The notes under the pieces: model-generated | Database searches by the model: none | Seen by the model: only the letters and a program-made list of their open reading frames with translations | Told to the model about the DNA's origin: nothing | DNA from: Exobasidium rhododendri | Lineage: Eukaryota; Basidiomycota; Exobasidiomycetes; Exobasidiales; Exobasidiaceae | NCBI GenBank assembly: GCA_026210745.1 | Contig: CP110632.1 | Span: 992,001 to 1,056,000, forward strand | Reading direction: 5' to 3' | DNA: 64,000 nt | Position numbers and translations under genes: made by a program | In this document: piece after piece, positions 1 to 11,462 of the stretch | Layout: the number at the start of each line of letters is the position of its first letter | Position numbering within the stretch: the stretch's first letter is position 1

Positions 1-2
1 CC

Positions 3-200
3 GGACTAGCGAAGAGGCGAATCGCTCCATTGCTTACGATACGGGGCGCTCCTCCTGCCCCTAAGAAGGCCTTGCCCATACCCAAGAACAAGAGACCCAA
101 AGAAGAGGAATTGGACAGTGATGAAGAGCGAGCTCGGGAAAATGAAACCCCCGAAGAGCGGATGGCTAGATTCATTCGAGAGCACGAAGAGTCTGACTAG
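3..200 (+). CDS. C-terminal end of an unrecognised, charged protein (partial)
   Basis: An open frame enters from the left edge and ends at TAG 198-200, giving about 65 residues with no start codon inside the window. The tail is rich in Lys, Arg and Glu: a basic stretch (PKKALPIPKNKRPK) is followed by an acidic one (EEELDSDEERARE) and the end MARFIREHEESD. This composition fits a nuclear protein, but I do not recognise the family and assign no function. An exon boundary could lie just upstream of the window. The stop is followed within 25 bases by an AC microsatellite, as expected of a 3' UTR. Confidence 0.6.
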   Translation, partial: GLAKRRIAPLLTIRGAPPAPKKALPIPKNKRPKEEELDSDEERARENETPEERMARFIREHEESD

Positions 201-222
201 GCCTACATCCACCCTCGTACAT

Positions 223-248
223 ACACACACACACACACACACACACAC
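223..248. repeat. AC dinucleotide microsatellite, 13 units
   Basis: Uninterrupted AC repeat just downstream of the stop codon of the preceding partial gene. It is probably transcribed as 3' UTR. Simple sequence of this kind is length-variable between isolates. Confidence 0.95.
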
Positions 249-2006
249 TTTATTCAATGTATCATAGACATCCTCCCTTACACGCACTTGTGCAATCAGA
301 TTTGACACAACGTTCTTCTTCCCGCACTCAGCATTGATCTTATGTCAGAATGCCTGAATTTTCGCCTTTAGCCTGACAAGATTGGCGACACCAGCTTGTG
401 CTCAAATGTGAGTCGCCAAAGTACGCTTCCCCACACGGCGGTCGCCCTTTCAGCATTCTGTAAAATTCCGCGAAGCTGCGCACAATTAGGTAGCTTCATC
501 GGACACTTCACGTTGTATCCACTGTGCCTTGAATCTCTGCACAAGAGGTTTAAGGGTGGGCAGCTTTATATTGACGAATCTCCTGAGATTCTGATGGAGA
601 GATCCTAACAGCTCTACTTACGATAATGCGGCATCGGAGTATGTGACAGCTACGACAGATGTGCTGAAGAGGCCGGACTCCCCGTATATCATAGAGGAGA
701 GAGACTGGCATCATCAGCTCAGGGTGCGATGTATGAAATGCTTCCTTTTCGTCCAGGGAAGAGCGTCCCTTCTGCACAAACTGGTATCATAAAAGGGAGG
801 TAGAACAGCTGAATGTCTCATACAATCGTCGCTCAAGGCCGGATACGGAGTGAACAGCTATCTGGTCCACTCGACTATGGGTGACTTGCTACGAGAGACC
901 TTATCTGCTCGTAGCTTACCAAGGATCTGGTGTGGGAGACCTTCTTCTATAAGGAGCACCTATTTATTGCGGAGAGAGGGTAAATATGAATATGCAGTGA
1001 GGGGTTGAATCTTAGAGACGGTGTCTATGCAATTCCTCTCTTCTGTAGAGGGGGTGAGCTAGTCGAGGCTATAGATGATTACCTGATGAGGATGTAGCAG
1101 GATTGGTGAAACGGTGATAGTGGCATCTGTCGACAATAATTAAACGACTGACTTTTGTCGCTAAAATGTATTTGTACGATACTGTCAAAAGATGGGAGAC
1201 AGATCGAGTCCGCCACACATCTCTACCAAGCAAAAGGTGCCGGTGGATTTATTGCATCTCTCGCATCACCTCGAGCGTACTCTATTTGCAGCGAGGTACT
1301 GCATAGTAGAATTACATCTAAGGAGCAACGGGTAGAATGCAAGCGTCACACAAGTGATCAGAGTGCACAATAGAGCTTTAGCTTTCCAGCGTGGTGCAGA
1401 TTGAGCACGAGTAAGCTACGGTGATTATGAGTCCGACGTAGGCAGTGTCGATAGCAGACAAATCGTGCTGCAGAGGAGTGTCCACCGCCGTGATTTGTGC
1501 TGCTGGAAGACCCTCCAGAGCCGGAGATCTTCATATCCCTCCTATTGCAGTCAGGCACAGTCAGGTGGACCTTCTCATGAAGGCCGGCATATACTGATAA
1601 TGACAGACTAGGCGCGATAAACATTTCTTAGGCATACGAATCACAGGAACGTCAGTCACCACCATGCTCGACTGGCGATTCTCCCCGGATCAAGCCAAAG
1701 CGCGAGACGACGGTTTAGACGACGCACGCGATCAGAATCCGTCTTCGCAGGGGTAAGGAAACGACGTCCCTCGACACCACACACTAAAGTGCGAGGCAAG
1801 AACGCCAGTTTACTCAAGATCATAGCAAACACACCAAATGGAAAAAAGTGAAATGACGAATGGACATTCACCAAAGGCTAAAGTACAAGACGACATCGGC
1901 GTGTCAGTGCCATATAGATAGAGTGATAGCGGTACAAGTAAGGAAAGCAGGTTCCACGAAAAGAAAAAGAAAAATCAAAGACAGCGCATGCTTCTCTTCT
2001 TTCCGT
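249..2006. other. gene-poor stretch, nothing recognised
   Basis: About 1.75 kb without a convincing coding region. Short open frames occur on both strands but lack conserved motifs, compatible splice sites or credible composition. I looked for tRNA B-box sequences and found none. The right end is the 3' flank of the H2A gene. A non-coding RNA cannot be excluded by eye. Confidence 0.5.
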
Positions 2007-2563
2007 TTAATCTTGGGAAGCCTTGGCCTTCTTTCCACTCTTTGCTGGGAGAAGCTCGGATTGGATGAAGGGCAAGACACCACCTTGAGAGATGGTAACT
2101 CCTCCGAGTAGCTTGTTCAACTCTTCGTCATTTCGGATGGCCAATTGCAAGTGTCGGGGAATGATACGGGTCTTCTTGTTATCACGAGCGGCGTTACCGG
2201 CCAATTCCAAGATCTCAGCTGCTAGGTACTCGAGAACGGCAGCGAGGTAGACTGATAGAAGAGATGGTGGGTAGAGAACAATGTAAGCTCAAACGTGCCT
2301 TGCAAGATGTGGATCAAGATCAAAGGGCCAAAAACTAACCTGGGGCACCAGCACCGACTCTTTGAGCGTAGTTTCCCTTTCGCAAGTGTCGGTGGATTCG
2401 ACCGACTGGGAATTGAAGACCAGCCTTGGCACTTCGGGATTGTGACTTGGAGTCGGAAGATGATTTACCTTTGCCAGACCTGGTGGAGAAAGGCGAGGCG
2501 TACGCGTTAGCATTCACGATCACTCGCAAGAAAAGAAACAAGACGACCGACGATGACTCACAT
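2007..2563 (-). CDS. HTA1: histone H2A (three exons, start codon split by an intron)
   Basis: Core histone that pairs with H2B in the nucleosome. The model is complement(2007..2251, 2340..2479, 2562..2563), 128 residues. The protein starts [13 protein letters not shown] and carries the H2A landmarks [60 protein letters not shown] and [13 protein letters not shown]. Intron 1 (2480-2561) falls inside the initiator: AT, then GTGAGT donor, CCACCAG acceptor, then G. Intron 2 (2252-2339) splits GAP|VYL. Without the first intron the frame has no proper H2A N-terminus. The C-terminus is ASQD, so an SQ phospho-motif of the H2A.X type is present but is not followed by the usual hydrophobic last residue. 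The gene is divergent from H2B and shares its promoter. Confidence 0.95.
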
Positions 2564-3270
2564 AGTGTATGAAGTTGTTAGAGAGAGAAGAGGTGGGTAG
2601 GTATGGTAGAGGTTGAAAAGTAATTGATGGGAAGTTCAGAAACGATTGTGAATGCGTGGACGAGGTGACGCCTTATGAAGCAATCTGGCCCTCGCCGACC
2701 ACTTCACTCGCCTCCCGCCCTTTCCTATAGTAGACGCGCCTAGATTGGGCTCTGGTGAGCGATGGATGTGCCATTTCCTTACATTGTGCATGTTATTCTC
2801 CGTTGCAAAGATCACCAGCTGACGCCATTTAATTCGAATTTATTAGCCGTCATCAGGATGTTTTGTTGCACGCGTGCCGCACATCTTCAGGCCAGGAGAC
2901 AAACGATGACGTGAGATAAAAAGAAAATAAATCGCGTCAGCTGTGTTCTGTGCTGCATTAATTCACGAAATGGGAAAACGCTCAGACCAAAACGCCATTA
3001 ACGTTATTAATCTGCGCCAAAGGAAAGAGGCCAAGCGTTGAAACGCGCCAACAGAGGCACGGAAGCTCGACCATTCATAAGGGGACGCGATTCAAAGCGA
3101 AATCTCTGGCCTTCCTATTCTCCATCCCTGCTTCTCTACTCTGAACAACCACTTGTTTTCGCCCACCTCAACCACATCTCATATCTACAGTGAGTTGGTC
3201 CGCTCAGTGTTGCAAAGCATTCGAGAGACACGGGTCTTCTGACGTGCCTTGCTTTCCCTTCTACTTTTAG
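2564..3270. promoter_or_regulatory. shared divergent promoter of the H2A/H2B pair
   Basis: This holds the whole regulatory space between the two start codons, including an 81-nt intron in the H2B 5' UTR (3190-3270, donor GTGAGT, acceptor TTTTAG) that ends directly before the H2B ATG. Matches to known G1/S elements are visible: ACGCGT (MCB core) at 2870-2875, CACGAAA (SCB core) at 2964-2970, GCGCCAAA (reverse of the E2F/MBF site TTTGGCGC) at 3014-3021, and a second GCGCCAA at 3045-3051. These fit S-phase histone transcription by an MBF/SBF-type factor. The motif families are known; their use here is inferred. Confidence 0.7.
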
Positions 3271-3771
3271 ATGGCTCCCAAACCTGCATCAACCGCCTCC
3301 AAGGCCCCAGCTTCCACCGGTGGAAAGGCACCAGCCAAGGCACCCGAAGCCGCAAAGAAGACTTCCAAGTCCACCTCCAAGTCTGGTGACAAGAAGAAGC
3401 GATCAAAGGTCCGCAAGGAAACCTACTCCACCTACATCTACCGAGTCTTGAAGCAAGTTCACCCCGACACTGGTATCTCCAACAAGGCCATGGCCAGTGA
3501 GTTTGACCGATGGGCTTGATCCGATTATCGATTGATTTTGATTCTAATCGATTATGTCTCTGTCCCTCCTTCAGTCCTCAACTCTTTTGTGCAAGATGTC
3601 TTTGAGAGACTTGCATCGGAAGCTTCCAAGTTGGCTGCCTACAACAAGCGATCTACCATTTCTTCTCGAGAGATCCAAACTGCCGCACGATTGATTCTTC
3701 CCGGTGAATTGAGCAAGCACGCCATCTCAGAAGGTACCAAGAGTGTCACCAAGTACTCCAGCTCTCGCTAA
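3271..3771 (+). CDS. HTB1: histone H2B (two exons)
   Basis: Core histone partner of H2A. The model is 3271..3496 joined to 3575..3771, 140 residues. The N-terminal tail is Lys/Ala/Pro rich ([15 protein letters not shown]). The fold landmarks are [63 protein letters not shown] and [20 protein letters not shown]. The intron (3497-3574, GTGAGT to CTTCAG) joins MA|ILNSFV in phase 1. A further intron in the 5' UTR ends at the base before the ATG, and no upstream ATG lies in the leader between about 3120 and 3189. The C-terminal KYSSSR keeps the Lys in the VTKYSSS context that is ubiquitinated in other fungi. Confidence 0.96.
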
Positions 3772-6218
3772 GCGGATTATTTGCACTTTCATCTCTCTCG
3801 TTCCTCTTGTACACTTTTATCTGGTTAGCGTCGACTTTGCACACAGTATTCTTGCTCAGCTTTGACTTCGTCTTTCCACGATTATATTTTCTTCTTGTAC
3901 TCTAGTATCATCTCTATTTTCGTCTGGCAAATGTTAAGCGATTGAGAGACAGTCATTGACGTATTGCGGGTTGGGTGTGGTACTAACATGACGAGTCTGT
4001 GTGAAACTCGTAGGCCGTTAAGGACGCGGTTGTTAAGAGCGGTAAGACCTGAAGTGCGTGCTCACCGTCGAGCTACGGAAGGAAAGCTCTGTTGTCGACA
4101 GTGAAGAACAATGTGTAGGACGTTTGATCTTATCACCTCATAATTGTCTAGCTGACTGCTCCCTTTATCTTCAGCCGAGGACTGAGACGGCAAAGGGGTG
4201 ATGATAGTACAAAGCAGACCATGCCGTTCAGTCACGCTCCAACGACACCGTCGACACCAACCCTTTTCGAGGTAGTTCAGCTCTGCGATCATATGACATG
4301 CCTATGCAAGCATGTCTTTACGCTTTTCCTGTCTGTGTCGTCCCATCTGTATTGCACCGGCAAGGAATATGGGGAGTAAGAGGGACGATTCGAGTGTGAG
4401 ATGAGCTCTTATGGCGTACATGATCTGTTCCATACTTCGAAGACGCCTGTAAGAGCCAGCGATATGGATCCCTTCTCTCGCATGACAATCAAGCGAAGCC
4501 ATGACAACCATACACGCACCGTTGCGCAGCTGATGATTAGCCTCAGTAATTTATAATCATCTCCAAGTCATCGAGCGGGTGTATATTCAGCAGTGATTAC
4601 TCGGCGGCAATAACATCGCTGGTAGTCTTCAGAGCACTATAGGCTGAGCCTGTGTAAAACGGCTTTGCATTGTTGCGAAATTAGAATATTCTTGCTTTGA
4701 TGATCGATGGTCCTTCGATGCCTGCTGTGGTCGAACGCAGATGATGAGATACGGTACTGTCTTTTAAAGAGAGCTGTATCTCTGCCTCCTTTCATTTCAT
4801 CAGTCTATCACTCGTCCAGCAGGCACAGAGACGAGAACAGAGCTGGCTGGGGGCCCAGGAAATTGACAGGGGAGAGTACGAGCTGAACCTCGTGTTTAGA
4901 GCCTTATTCGTATGCCCAGATACTATTGTCATACACATTCCCCTGTGTCACTTCTCAATGTATACTCATGGACAATCGCGACATGCACTCCATGTCGCTT
5001 ACAGCTTTACAGGCTATATACACCGTCTGGACCATCGGCTTCTCTGTCTCTAAGCAATGGGAGGTAAGTAACGCACGGAGGGTCCCGGATGTCGTTCAGA
5101 GCTTCGCAAATTAAGAACGTACTCCTTTCGCTCCGTAATGGCTCGTCACATTCTTCAAAGACAGATTCAGCTGCGCATCATGATTCTCTACACATCATTA
5201 TTCTCTACAGATTGTACAGCAGAACGATACTACCGAAGCGTTTCTTCCTCTCGTTGTATTCTCGCTCGACCGTCTCATAGTCCCGTAGGCAATTCTTAAG
5301 ATTATCCGCTCTAAATGCCGGCCATTGCTTGAATCAAAAAAAGCCACAGGTAAGAGCCTTTGACTATCTCACAGGACTTCTCGATACGGTCTTTTAGAAC
5401 AGCATACATCGCAGACCGCACTCACGTCTTCACCGTTTCAGGTGAAGGTAGGCGCACGTCGATCGCCACTAAATCGAACATTCAACGCTGACTTGCATAG
5501 AGCACTCTGATTCCATCACTACGGATGCCCAAGGAGTAGCATATGAAGCTCCACAGCCGACTCCTCGGATGCTGCACATTGCCACTGCCATACTCTAAGG
5601 CACAATATCATCATCCGGCACAGGGAGCAGCACCATTATATGTATTACTCTGTCTCGTGGTGTTTGAGGTGTCGGCCGAAGCTGTCTTTATACCACGACG
5701 CGCTCAGGCCGTCCCCTTCTTCCCACGCGCTCTAGAGAAGGAGTTCAAAGGGTGAAAAGCTTGCAACTTCAAGTCTGCATACAGACCACCGACTCGACAC
5801 TACAGCAGTTCCTTATCTCTGAGCAAGTCGGTAAAGAAGCGAGCAACGCCCGCACTCGCGATAGGCACGGGCTTTCTTTGACACTGATTTCTGCGCCGCT
5901 GACGGCATCGGAAGGCGTCCTTCTATCATGCTCGACCGGTAAAAAGGGGGTGAGACGCGCAAAGTTATGGCCGCGGAAGCTCTAAATCCGAATCGCATCC
6001 TCCCTCCACTCATCGAGGATCGGAGAGAAAGGGAAAAAGGGAAAAAAGTAAAATAAAATTAAGGATGCGGCGAACGACTTGCGTGTGTTTCAGGCATATG
6101 GGAGGATTATAAGACGTTATCCAAAAGGGGGCGGCCATTTCTTGCCATCTTCAACAAGGAGAAGATTTTGAATATAGCCGTACTCGTTGTGGGCACTGAC
6201 CTCTGTCTCCCCCGTACC
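3772..6218. other. gene-poor stretch, nothing recognised
   Basis: About 2.4 kb between the H2B stop and the ATG26 start. It contains the H2B 3' UTR on the left and the ATG26 promoter on the right. Scattered small open frames have neither conserved motifs nor coherent splice partners. No tRNA, rRNA or transposon signature was seen. It may hold non-coding RNA, or nothing. Confidence 0.45.
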
Positions 6219-9200
6219 ATGACTTCCACAGCACCAACAACGCCAGGCAGTGAAGGTCTGGAGCATCTAGGGGTGAGGAAGGAGGATGCAGGTAGCATGC
6301 ACAACCTGCTGGAAACCCTCCTCCGTGGAGCGTCCTACTTACGAGAGGATCAGGAAGAAGAGAAGCGGCAGCAGCAAACATCAAGAGGACGAGACGAGGA
6401 CGAGGAAGTCACACCAAGGCCCAGAGCCACTGACGAGAAAGAGACGGATTACTTTGTACAGTTGCACGAGAACAGAGCAAAGGGGGCAAACGAGCGGCAC
6501 GATTTCAAGACTGAGCATCAGCAGCAGATGCTCGCACATAGGGAACGTCTCAGTCAGACACGGAGAAGAGGTAATGAGGAAGGTCAGTGAGGGGAACGAG
6601 AGAGGATGTCGCTTGCGTCCTAGGTATAAGCGTGCTGATCGGACGTGACTTTCTCCCTGACTCCTCAGCATCACAAGAGGCCCTCACATCTCTGCACAAG
6701 GATGCATTAGCCTCCGATTCCAACCCAGAGCTGAGTCATGACAATGCACTGGAAAAGTTGCACAGCCGCAAAGACGACACAAGCCCTGACGATGATGACA
6801 TTGCCCATTTGTTCATGAAGGGTGATGAGCATGATGCAGATATCATCAATCGAAGTGCTAGTCGAGGTTCAAATCGAAGTGCTAAGAAGCCCAAGAAAAT
6901 GACAAAGGAAGAAGAATTGTCAGCTATCCAGATCGAGTTCGGTCCCTCTGAATGTGTAGAGATGACTGGTGAAGAAGAGAGGATCATTGCCAGTGAACCG
7001 TGTCTCCTTCTCCGAAAGGTCATGATCAACGGGTATGCCGTCCTGACGAATCACAGACTATGCTTCATCGCTCTGCTCTCCAACGATCAGGTGACTGCTG
7101 GCTTGACGAGTTCCAATCCTCCACCACCACTAAAGATACTCCGACAAGGTCCAGCAACTCTTCATCGCCCTGGACTGACTCAGCGCAAGCGAAAGGCATG
7201 GTTCGTTCTCACAGACAAGTCCATCACCGCGTATCCTGGTAGCGACGAGCTGTATGAACCTCTAGGCGGCTTTCATCTGACGAGCATTAATCAATTATCT
7301 ATATACAAGGATGATCACGGACACTCCATCTCCTTTCGAGCGAAGAACCAAACGTGTTACCTGGAATTCGAGACACAGGAGGCCGCTTCTGCCTGGCAGA
7401 AGGACATCGAGGCAGCCAAATGGAAGATAGGCCACGACACAGACAAAGTGCGCGTCTCTATTCCCTTGGTGCGCATTCGAACGACTCGCTTTGAGGACTA
7501 CCTTTCTGCCATCACACTGCTCCACGTAGACACACTGGACGCCACTCTCTTCTCCTCGAGCAGGTATCGCGCTCATGATTATCTCCATCGCCATCATAAT
7601 CAACTACGGGAAACCAAGTCGATCCATGCCATATCCGACATTGTCTTTGGATTGAGCAAAGCGAACTCGACGATCATCCCTCAATTGCAATTTGCACTCA
7701 CCAAGCCAATCGAATGGAGGTCATTGAAAGCAAAGAGTGAGTGGTGGTCACTTCCCGAGGCCATCGTAGAGATTGGAGGACCGCAAACGGAGGGAGATGA
7801 AGAGGAAGAGGCAGAAGAAGCAGAAGGAGGGAAAAGTCTGGAAAGGACGATTATTGATGTATTTGCGCTGGAGTGCAGGCCTGATGAGCTGCAACTCGTC
7901 AAGGCGGATATTGTCAGAACAGTCCCTTCTGGAGGTGTCTTGGCGCTGTCCCCCCGCTTCCTCTGCTTCTATCGTAAACGCCGCTTGACTGGATTGACCG
8001 ACACTCGAATCAAGATTCCCATTCACGACCTGAAGAAAGTCATGCTTTGCAAGGCATTTCGATGGCACTACTACGGTATTCGAGTTCAAGTCAGAGCGCA
8101 TGAAGATCTCATCTTTGAGCTAAAGAACGAGCAACATCGAGACAAGGCAAAGAGTTTACTTCTGGACTACATCGACAATGCCAACGAGAAGATTATGAGC
8201 GAGAAGGAGAAGAGGAGGACCGCGTCAGAGCTCACGTCACCCGGTCAAGCACTAGCGGCACAAGGGCTGCAGGGGACACTGACACTTTCTGCCGCTGTCA
8301 TCAACGAGATGCCAAGAGCGGTGAATGTCGATCTAAACGGAGGGGCACTGCGAGTAGATCCGATCAAAATCATCTGTCTGACGATAGGAAGCCGAGGTGA
8401 TGTACAGCCTTACATTGCTCTCTGCAAGCAGCTGCAGAAGCACAATCACGAGTGTATTATTGTTAGTCACGACGAGTATAGAGACTGGGTGGAAGGTCAT
8501 GGTATCGGCTTCAGAGCTGCGGGAGGTGACCCAGGAGCGTTGATGAAGCTGAGCGTGGAGTATACGATTTTCTCCCCTCAATTCTTCAAAGAAGCGATTG
8601 GTAAATTCAAGCACTGGCTGGACGAACTATTGCGAGGGATCATGGAGACATGTTGGGATGCTGATCTGATCATCGAATCGCCGTCTACGTTTGGCGGCAT
8701 CCATGTAGCAGAAGCGATCGGTTGCTACTACATGAGAGCCTTCACCATGCCCTGGACAAAAACCTCTGCTTATCCTCAGGCCTTTTCGGTGCCGAGCACC
8801 GATCTAGGACCTCAGTACAATGCCATGTCGTACACGCTGTTTGATCAGATCCTGTGGACAGCTAGTTCAGGTCAGATCAATCGCTGGAGAAAGAACATGC
8901 TTCATCTGGCGTCGACGGATCAGACCAAGATGAAAGCAAACACAGTCCCGTTCATGTACAATTTCTCACCAGCAGTAGTACCGCCGCCGTTGGATTGGGG
9001 TTCGTTGACGTCCGTGACGGGCTACTGGTTCATGGAGCGTGAAAAAGGGGACAAATTCGACGCACCTCAGGATCTAGTCGACTTTATTGCAAAGGCAAAG
9101 AAGGAGGGGAAGAAGCTATGCTATATTGGATTCGGATCGATCACTCTAGACGACCCGAGAGAAACACAGAAAGCCATTTACGAAGCGGTGGTCAAGTGTG

Positions 9201-10576
9201 ACGTCCGAGCAATCGTCTCAAAGGGATGGTCGGAAAGAATGGTCGCTAGCGAGGAGAAGGGAGGGGAGAAGGTAGTACCGCTAGAGGTGCCAAGTGAAGT
9301 CTATGCTCTGGATAGTATCCCTCATGACTGGCTGTTCCCTCAAATTGATGTTGCAATGCATCACGGAGGAGCAGGAACGACTGGTGCGAGTCTGAAAGCT
9401 GGACTGATCACACTCATCCATCCCTTCTTTGGTGATCAGTACTTTTGGAGTGCGAGGATCGATAAGTTGGGCGCAGGTCTACGAGTAAAGAACTTGAAGG
9501 TCGACTCTATCGTAGAAGCCCTCTCAAAGGCAAGAGATGATCGAGTGATGAGAGAAAAGGCAGAAGTTGTCGGTCAAGCGATTCGACAGGAAAAGGGAGT
9601 GGAAAAGGCAGTCACTTTCATTTACACGAACTTGAGTCGATCGAAGAGGACAAAGAGAGTGAGAAAAGAACGCCTTGAAGGTGGCAGAAGACTGTCCATG
9701 TCATCATTCACATCTAGTGGCCATTCACACCGTCAAGAGACGACAAGTGATGAAAGTGCTGCCGAAGAGTCGCCAACTCTACATGGGACCGCCGTCGGAG
9801 AGAGAAGAATGTCGCACGGTAGCAGTATTCTATCCTTTGACGGACTAAGGAAAGCAGCATACCATCCCATGGAGACTCTGCACATGAGTGGCAGTAGCAA
9901 CAGTAGCAAAGGGAACGGTAGAAGTCGTTCCAGTGAGAGAAGTAGCAGCGAGGGATGGAACAAGACGAATGGCGTCCGCTTGCCTCGCGTTGAGAGCCCC
10001 AGAAGGACAAAGGACGCCAGGACTATTAAGAAGGGTGAAGAGGGATATGATGACGAGGAGGACAACGATGACGACGGTAGTCCTGACATCAATCAAACCA
10101 GGCAAGGCAGCGCATTACGAGGACTTCAGAATGTTGATTATCCTCAAAATCAGATAAGTTTGCCTCACCTGTCTATCTACAATAAGTTGAAATTCGGCCT
10201 GGGCGATAAAAAGGATGACGCTGACGTTGAAGCAGGAGAGTCAGAAAAGGTGCAAAGGAGGAAGGAAGAAAAAGAACAGCATCTAAGCGCAAAAGAAGAG
10301 GATCAGAGGAGAAGAGAAGCTTTGTTGGTTGTTTGGAGAGAAAATGAGAGGTGGGATCTTTTGGGCGAGTCAGAACTGCACGAACAAGATGATGATGAAG
10401 AGGAGGAGAAGGACGAGGGAGAGGAGGAGAAGGACGAGGGAGAGGAGGAGAAGGACGAGGGAGAGGAGGAGAAGGACGAGGGAGAGGAGGAGAAGGACGA
10501 GGGAGAGGAGGAGAAGGACGAGGGAGAGGAGGAGAAGGACGAGGGAGAGGAAGAGGCTTCATCAGCAAGAAGATGA
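6219..10576 (+). CDS. ATG26: sterol 3-beta-glucosyltransferase, ATG26/UGT51 type
   Basis: Transfers glucose from UDP-glucose to ergosterol. In some yeasts the orthologue acts in pexophagy. The model is 6219..6582 joined to 6669..10576, 1423 residues, with intron 6583-6668 (GTCAGT to CCTCAG). Domains in order: charged N-terminus; first GRAM about residues 210-260 (SECVEMTGEEERIIASEPC); PH about 265-375 (RKAWFVLTDKSITAYPG); second GRAM about 515-610 (LSPRFLCFYRKRRLTGLTD); glycosyltransferase about 685-1110, starting ICLTIGSRGDVQPYIALCKQ and ending in the donor motif HDWLFPQIDVAMHHGGAGTT. The start is the first ATG of the exon; an upstream TTG is not used. The C-terminal tail is low-complexity and ends in seven copies of an acidic heptad. 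An alternative donor GTAATG lies at 6571 in the same phase, so the splice is the least certain point. Confidence 0.92.
10409..10555 (+). repeat. 21-bp coding minisatellite, 7 copies, in the ATG26 tail
   Basis: A 21-bp unit is repeated seven times head to tail with almost no divergence. In the ATG26 frame each unit encodes KDEGEEE. Because the unit is a multiple of three, copy number can change without shifting the frame. The other frames stay open as well (Arg-rich on the plus strand, Pro/Ser-rich on the minus strand), which creates spurious open frames over this interval. Confidence 0.95.
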
Positions 10577-11462
10577 TGAGGATAATAAAGAGGCTTAGCA
10601 GACGACGGGAAGGGTCCTTGCCGACCGTGCACTATAATTGTATCAACACCCCCTTCAATAATGTCCGCTAATGTTCATGCGTGTTCTTGTTGACTGTGAC
10701 GCAGTCTGTCGTCCTTGCTGATCAGATGATATGCTCCTTTGCCTTGCCCTCCTTGCCACTCGCATCGAGTGTGGGAAGGGAAGGGGGGGTAGCTGAGGGA
10801 AATTTCCTCGTTGTGAGGCAGTGAACTGGAAACGCGTGTCTTTGACCGAGGCGCGCCGCTCCTCTGGAACAATGAGCTCATCTTTGCCTGCTCTCTCCCT
10901 TCATCCTTTCGGCCAGACGGCGGCGATCCCTGCCTGCTCTACGCCGTAGCAACAAGTACAAATACACACACACAAGGTAATCTTCGAAGTCTTCTGCAGA
11001 ACCTCACTACCCTGTAGAGGTTACATTGCCTGAGGCAAGAACTTTCGAGATTACTCACACCTTTTATTTTATCTTGCAAGAATCTGATTCTGCAACGCCT
11101 GCTTCCTTCCGCACACTACCCAATTCACCATTCCGCACCCCAAGGTACTCGTTCAAAGGTCAGGTCTGCGCAGGAGCACTTCGTTTATGCCACAAATCCC
11201 CTATTAAAAGAGACATCGAAGGATCTGCCTCACAAGAAGTGGAAGATCTACATCAGTACCTTGGATCCCGTCGATTCGTACCGTAGCGGGCGTAAGTACG
11301 TGCATTTCGTGACATCTTGGACGGCGGGAGGGAGAGAATCAGCAGGACGAAAGTTGGCCTGTGTAGCGGCCGAATAGGTTTTCCATTCCTCCTAGTCATA
11401 GACTACAAGTTGTTAGAGTACCGACACATAATTTCGCCGAGCAGATAAGGCCTTCGTCGATC
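10577..11462. other. intergenic: ATG26 3' flank and promoter of the PHD gene
   Basis: No gene supported. A small open frame near 11026-11286 has no ATG at its start and no conserved motif. A short CA tract lies at about 10963-10975. The right part should hold the promoter of the following PHD-finger gene. Confidence 0.5.

Noticed and set aside
3988-4015. Inverted repeat ACGAGT...ACTCGT with GAAAC nearby, reminiscent of a hammerhead ribozyme
   Set aside because: The core CUGANGA is absent and the stems do not pair in the required order; it is a short inverted repeat only.
10173-10632. Long open frames on the minus strand and in the other plus frames over the ATG26 tail
   Set aside because: They are produced by the 21-bp repeat, which leaves all frames open, and by reversed low-complexity coding sequence.
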